5,517 bases of DNA from an uncultured Oscillospiraceae bacterium (GTDB taxonomy: Bacteria > Bacillota > Clostridia > Oscillospirales > Oscillospiraceae). Location: assembly GCA_934569215.1 (NCBI GenBank), contig CAKTKF010000102.1, positions 1 to 5,517 of the forward strand, written 5' to 3'. The notes under the pieces were generated by a model. It saw nothing but the letters and a program-made list of their open reading frames with translations, was not told where the DNA came from and did no database searches. This document shows, in pieces, positions 5,281-5,517 of the stretch. The position numbers and the translations under genes were made by a program. Position 1 is the stretch's first letter. The number at the start of each line of letters is the position of its first letter.

Positions 5281-5517
5281 ATTGGGAATCTTTGTCTTCT
5301 TTTTCCTTCTGATTTTTCAGAAACTGCTCCTTCATTTTCTGTAAACGGCGGCGTTTTTTCCGCTCCCGGTTCTGCTTGAACCGGGATTGCAGCTCCGGCG
5401 GGTGGTCTTGCAGCTTGTCCTCCGGGATGTTCCGCTGGGCAAGGCGCTTGTCCGTAAATTCCCGCGCCAGGGTGTACAGCACCGACGCCAGCGGGATCAT
5501 CAGCAGCATTCCGAACA
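5279..5517 (-). CDS. AI-2E family transporter (PerM/UPF0118-like), C-terminal part only
   Basis: The gene enters from the right edge, so only the last 78 codons are visible and the true start lies outside; the ATG at 5509 is internal. The visible part opens with FGMLLMIPLASVLYTLAREF, which resembles the end of the last transmembrane region of AI-2E family membrane proteins, where a G-x-L-x-x-IP-x-x-S-V-LY-x-L-x-REF pattern is typical. It is followed by about 55 hydrophilic residues, ending in a strongly charged Lys/Arg/Glu-rich and probably helical cytoplasmic tail. Family members are polytopic membrane proteins linked variously to export of autoinducer-2 or other solutes, or to cation/proton antiport; the substrate here is unknown. 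The gene is convergent with serA and shares its terminator. The assignment rests on a short fragment and is moderately sure. Confidence 0.72.
   Translation of the reverse strand, partial: FGMLLMIPLASVLYTLAREFTDKRLAQRNIPEDKLQDHPPELQSRFKQNRERKKRRRLQKMKEQFLKNQKEKEDKDSQ

Noticed and set aside
1..5517. Mobile element, CRISPR array, tRNA/rRNA or defence system
   Set aside because: No terminal repeats, transposase or integrase motifs, regularly spaced repeats, or RNA gene signatures were seen; all genes have ordinary housekeeping or transport homologies.

Overview
The window is an ordinary-looking chromosomal segment of moderately high GC in the coding regions, dense with genes, and with strong AGGAGG-type ribosome binding sites before every complete gene. 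The gene families suggest a Gram-positive anaerobe of the Clostridia, probably Oscillospirales/Ruminococcaceae-like. These families are a YtrB-type ABC ATPase with its 'DEGYLTFTLP' permease, an archaeal-type (COG3635) phosphoglycerate mutase homologue, a short ACT-type SerA, and an AI-2E-family exporter with a charged tail. The taxon is an inference from family resemblance and base composition, not a search result.

Layout: (1) Positions 15-1492 hold a two-gene ABC transporter unit on the + strand, an ATPase starting at TTG and a six-helix permease overlapping it by 19 nt. It closes with a hairpin terminator at 1506-1533. Its beginning, possibly a GntR-type regulator, would lie left of the window. 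(2) Positions 1534-1743 are AT-rich and non-coding, in contrast to their surroundings. They hold a plausible sigma-A promoter, a perfect inverted repeat just before the ribosome binding site, an imperfect palindrome, and three copies of ATTTGTC. (3) Positions 1744-5235 hold a tight three-gene operon: an alkaline-phosphatase-superfamily phosphoglycerate mutase / proposed homoserine kinase, then serC, then serA. It closes with a strong terminator at 5248-5280. (4) From 5279 to the right edge, on the minus strand and convergent, is the 3' end of an AI-2E family transporter gene.

The central operon is best read as a serine biosynthesis unit. SerA oxidises 3-phosphoglycerate to 3-phosphohydroxypyruvate and SerC transaminates that to O-phosphoserine. 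The first gene may supply 3-phosphoglycerate as a mutase. Because no serB lies in the unit and the protein belongs to a superfamily of phosphotransferases and phosphatases, another role (homoserine kinase, or phosphoserine phosphatase) is possible. The ACT domain of SerA keeps the residues expected for serine feedback binding.

I see no mobile element, CRISPR array, tRNA or rRNA, and no clear evidence of a wholly new system. The most useful open questions are the substrate of the first operon gene, the missing canonical catalytic glutamate in SerA, and the operator-like sequences in the 1534-1743 leader.
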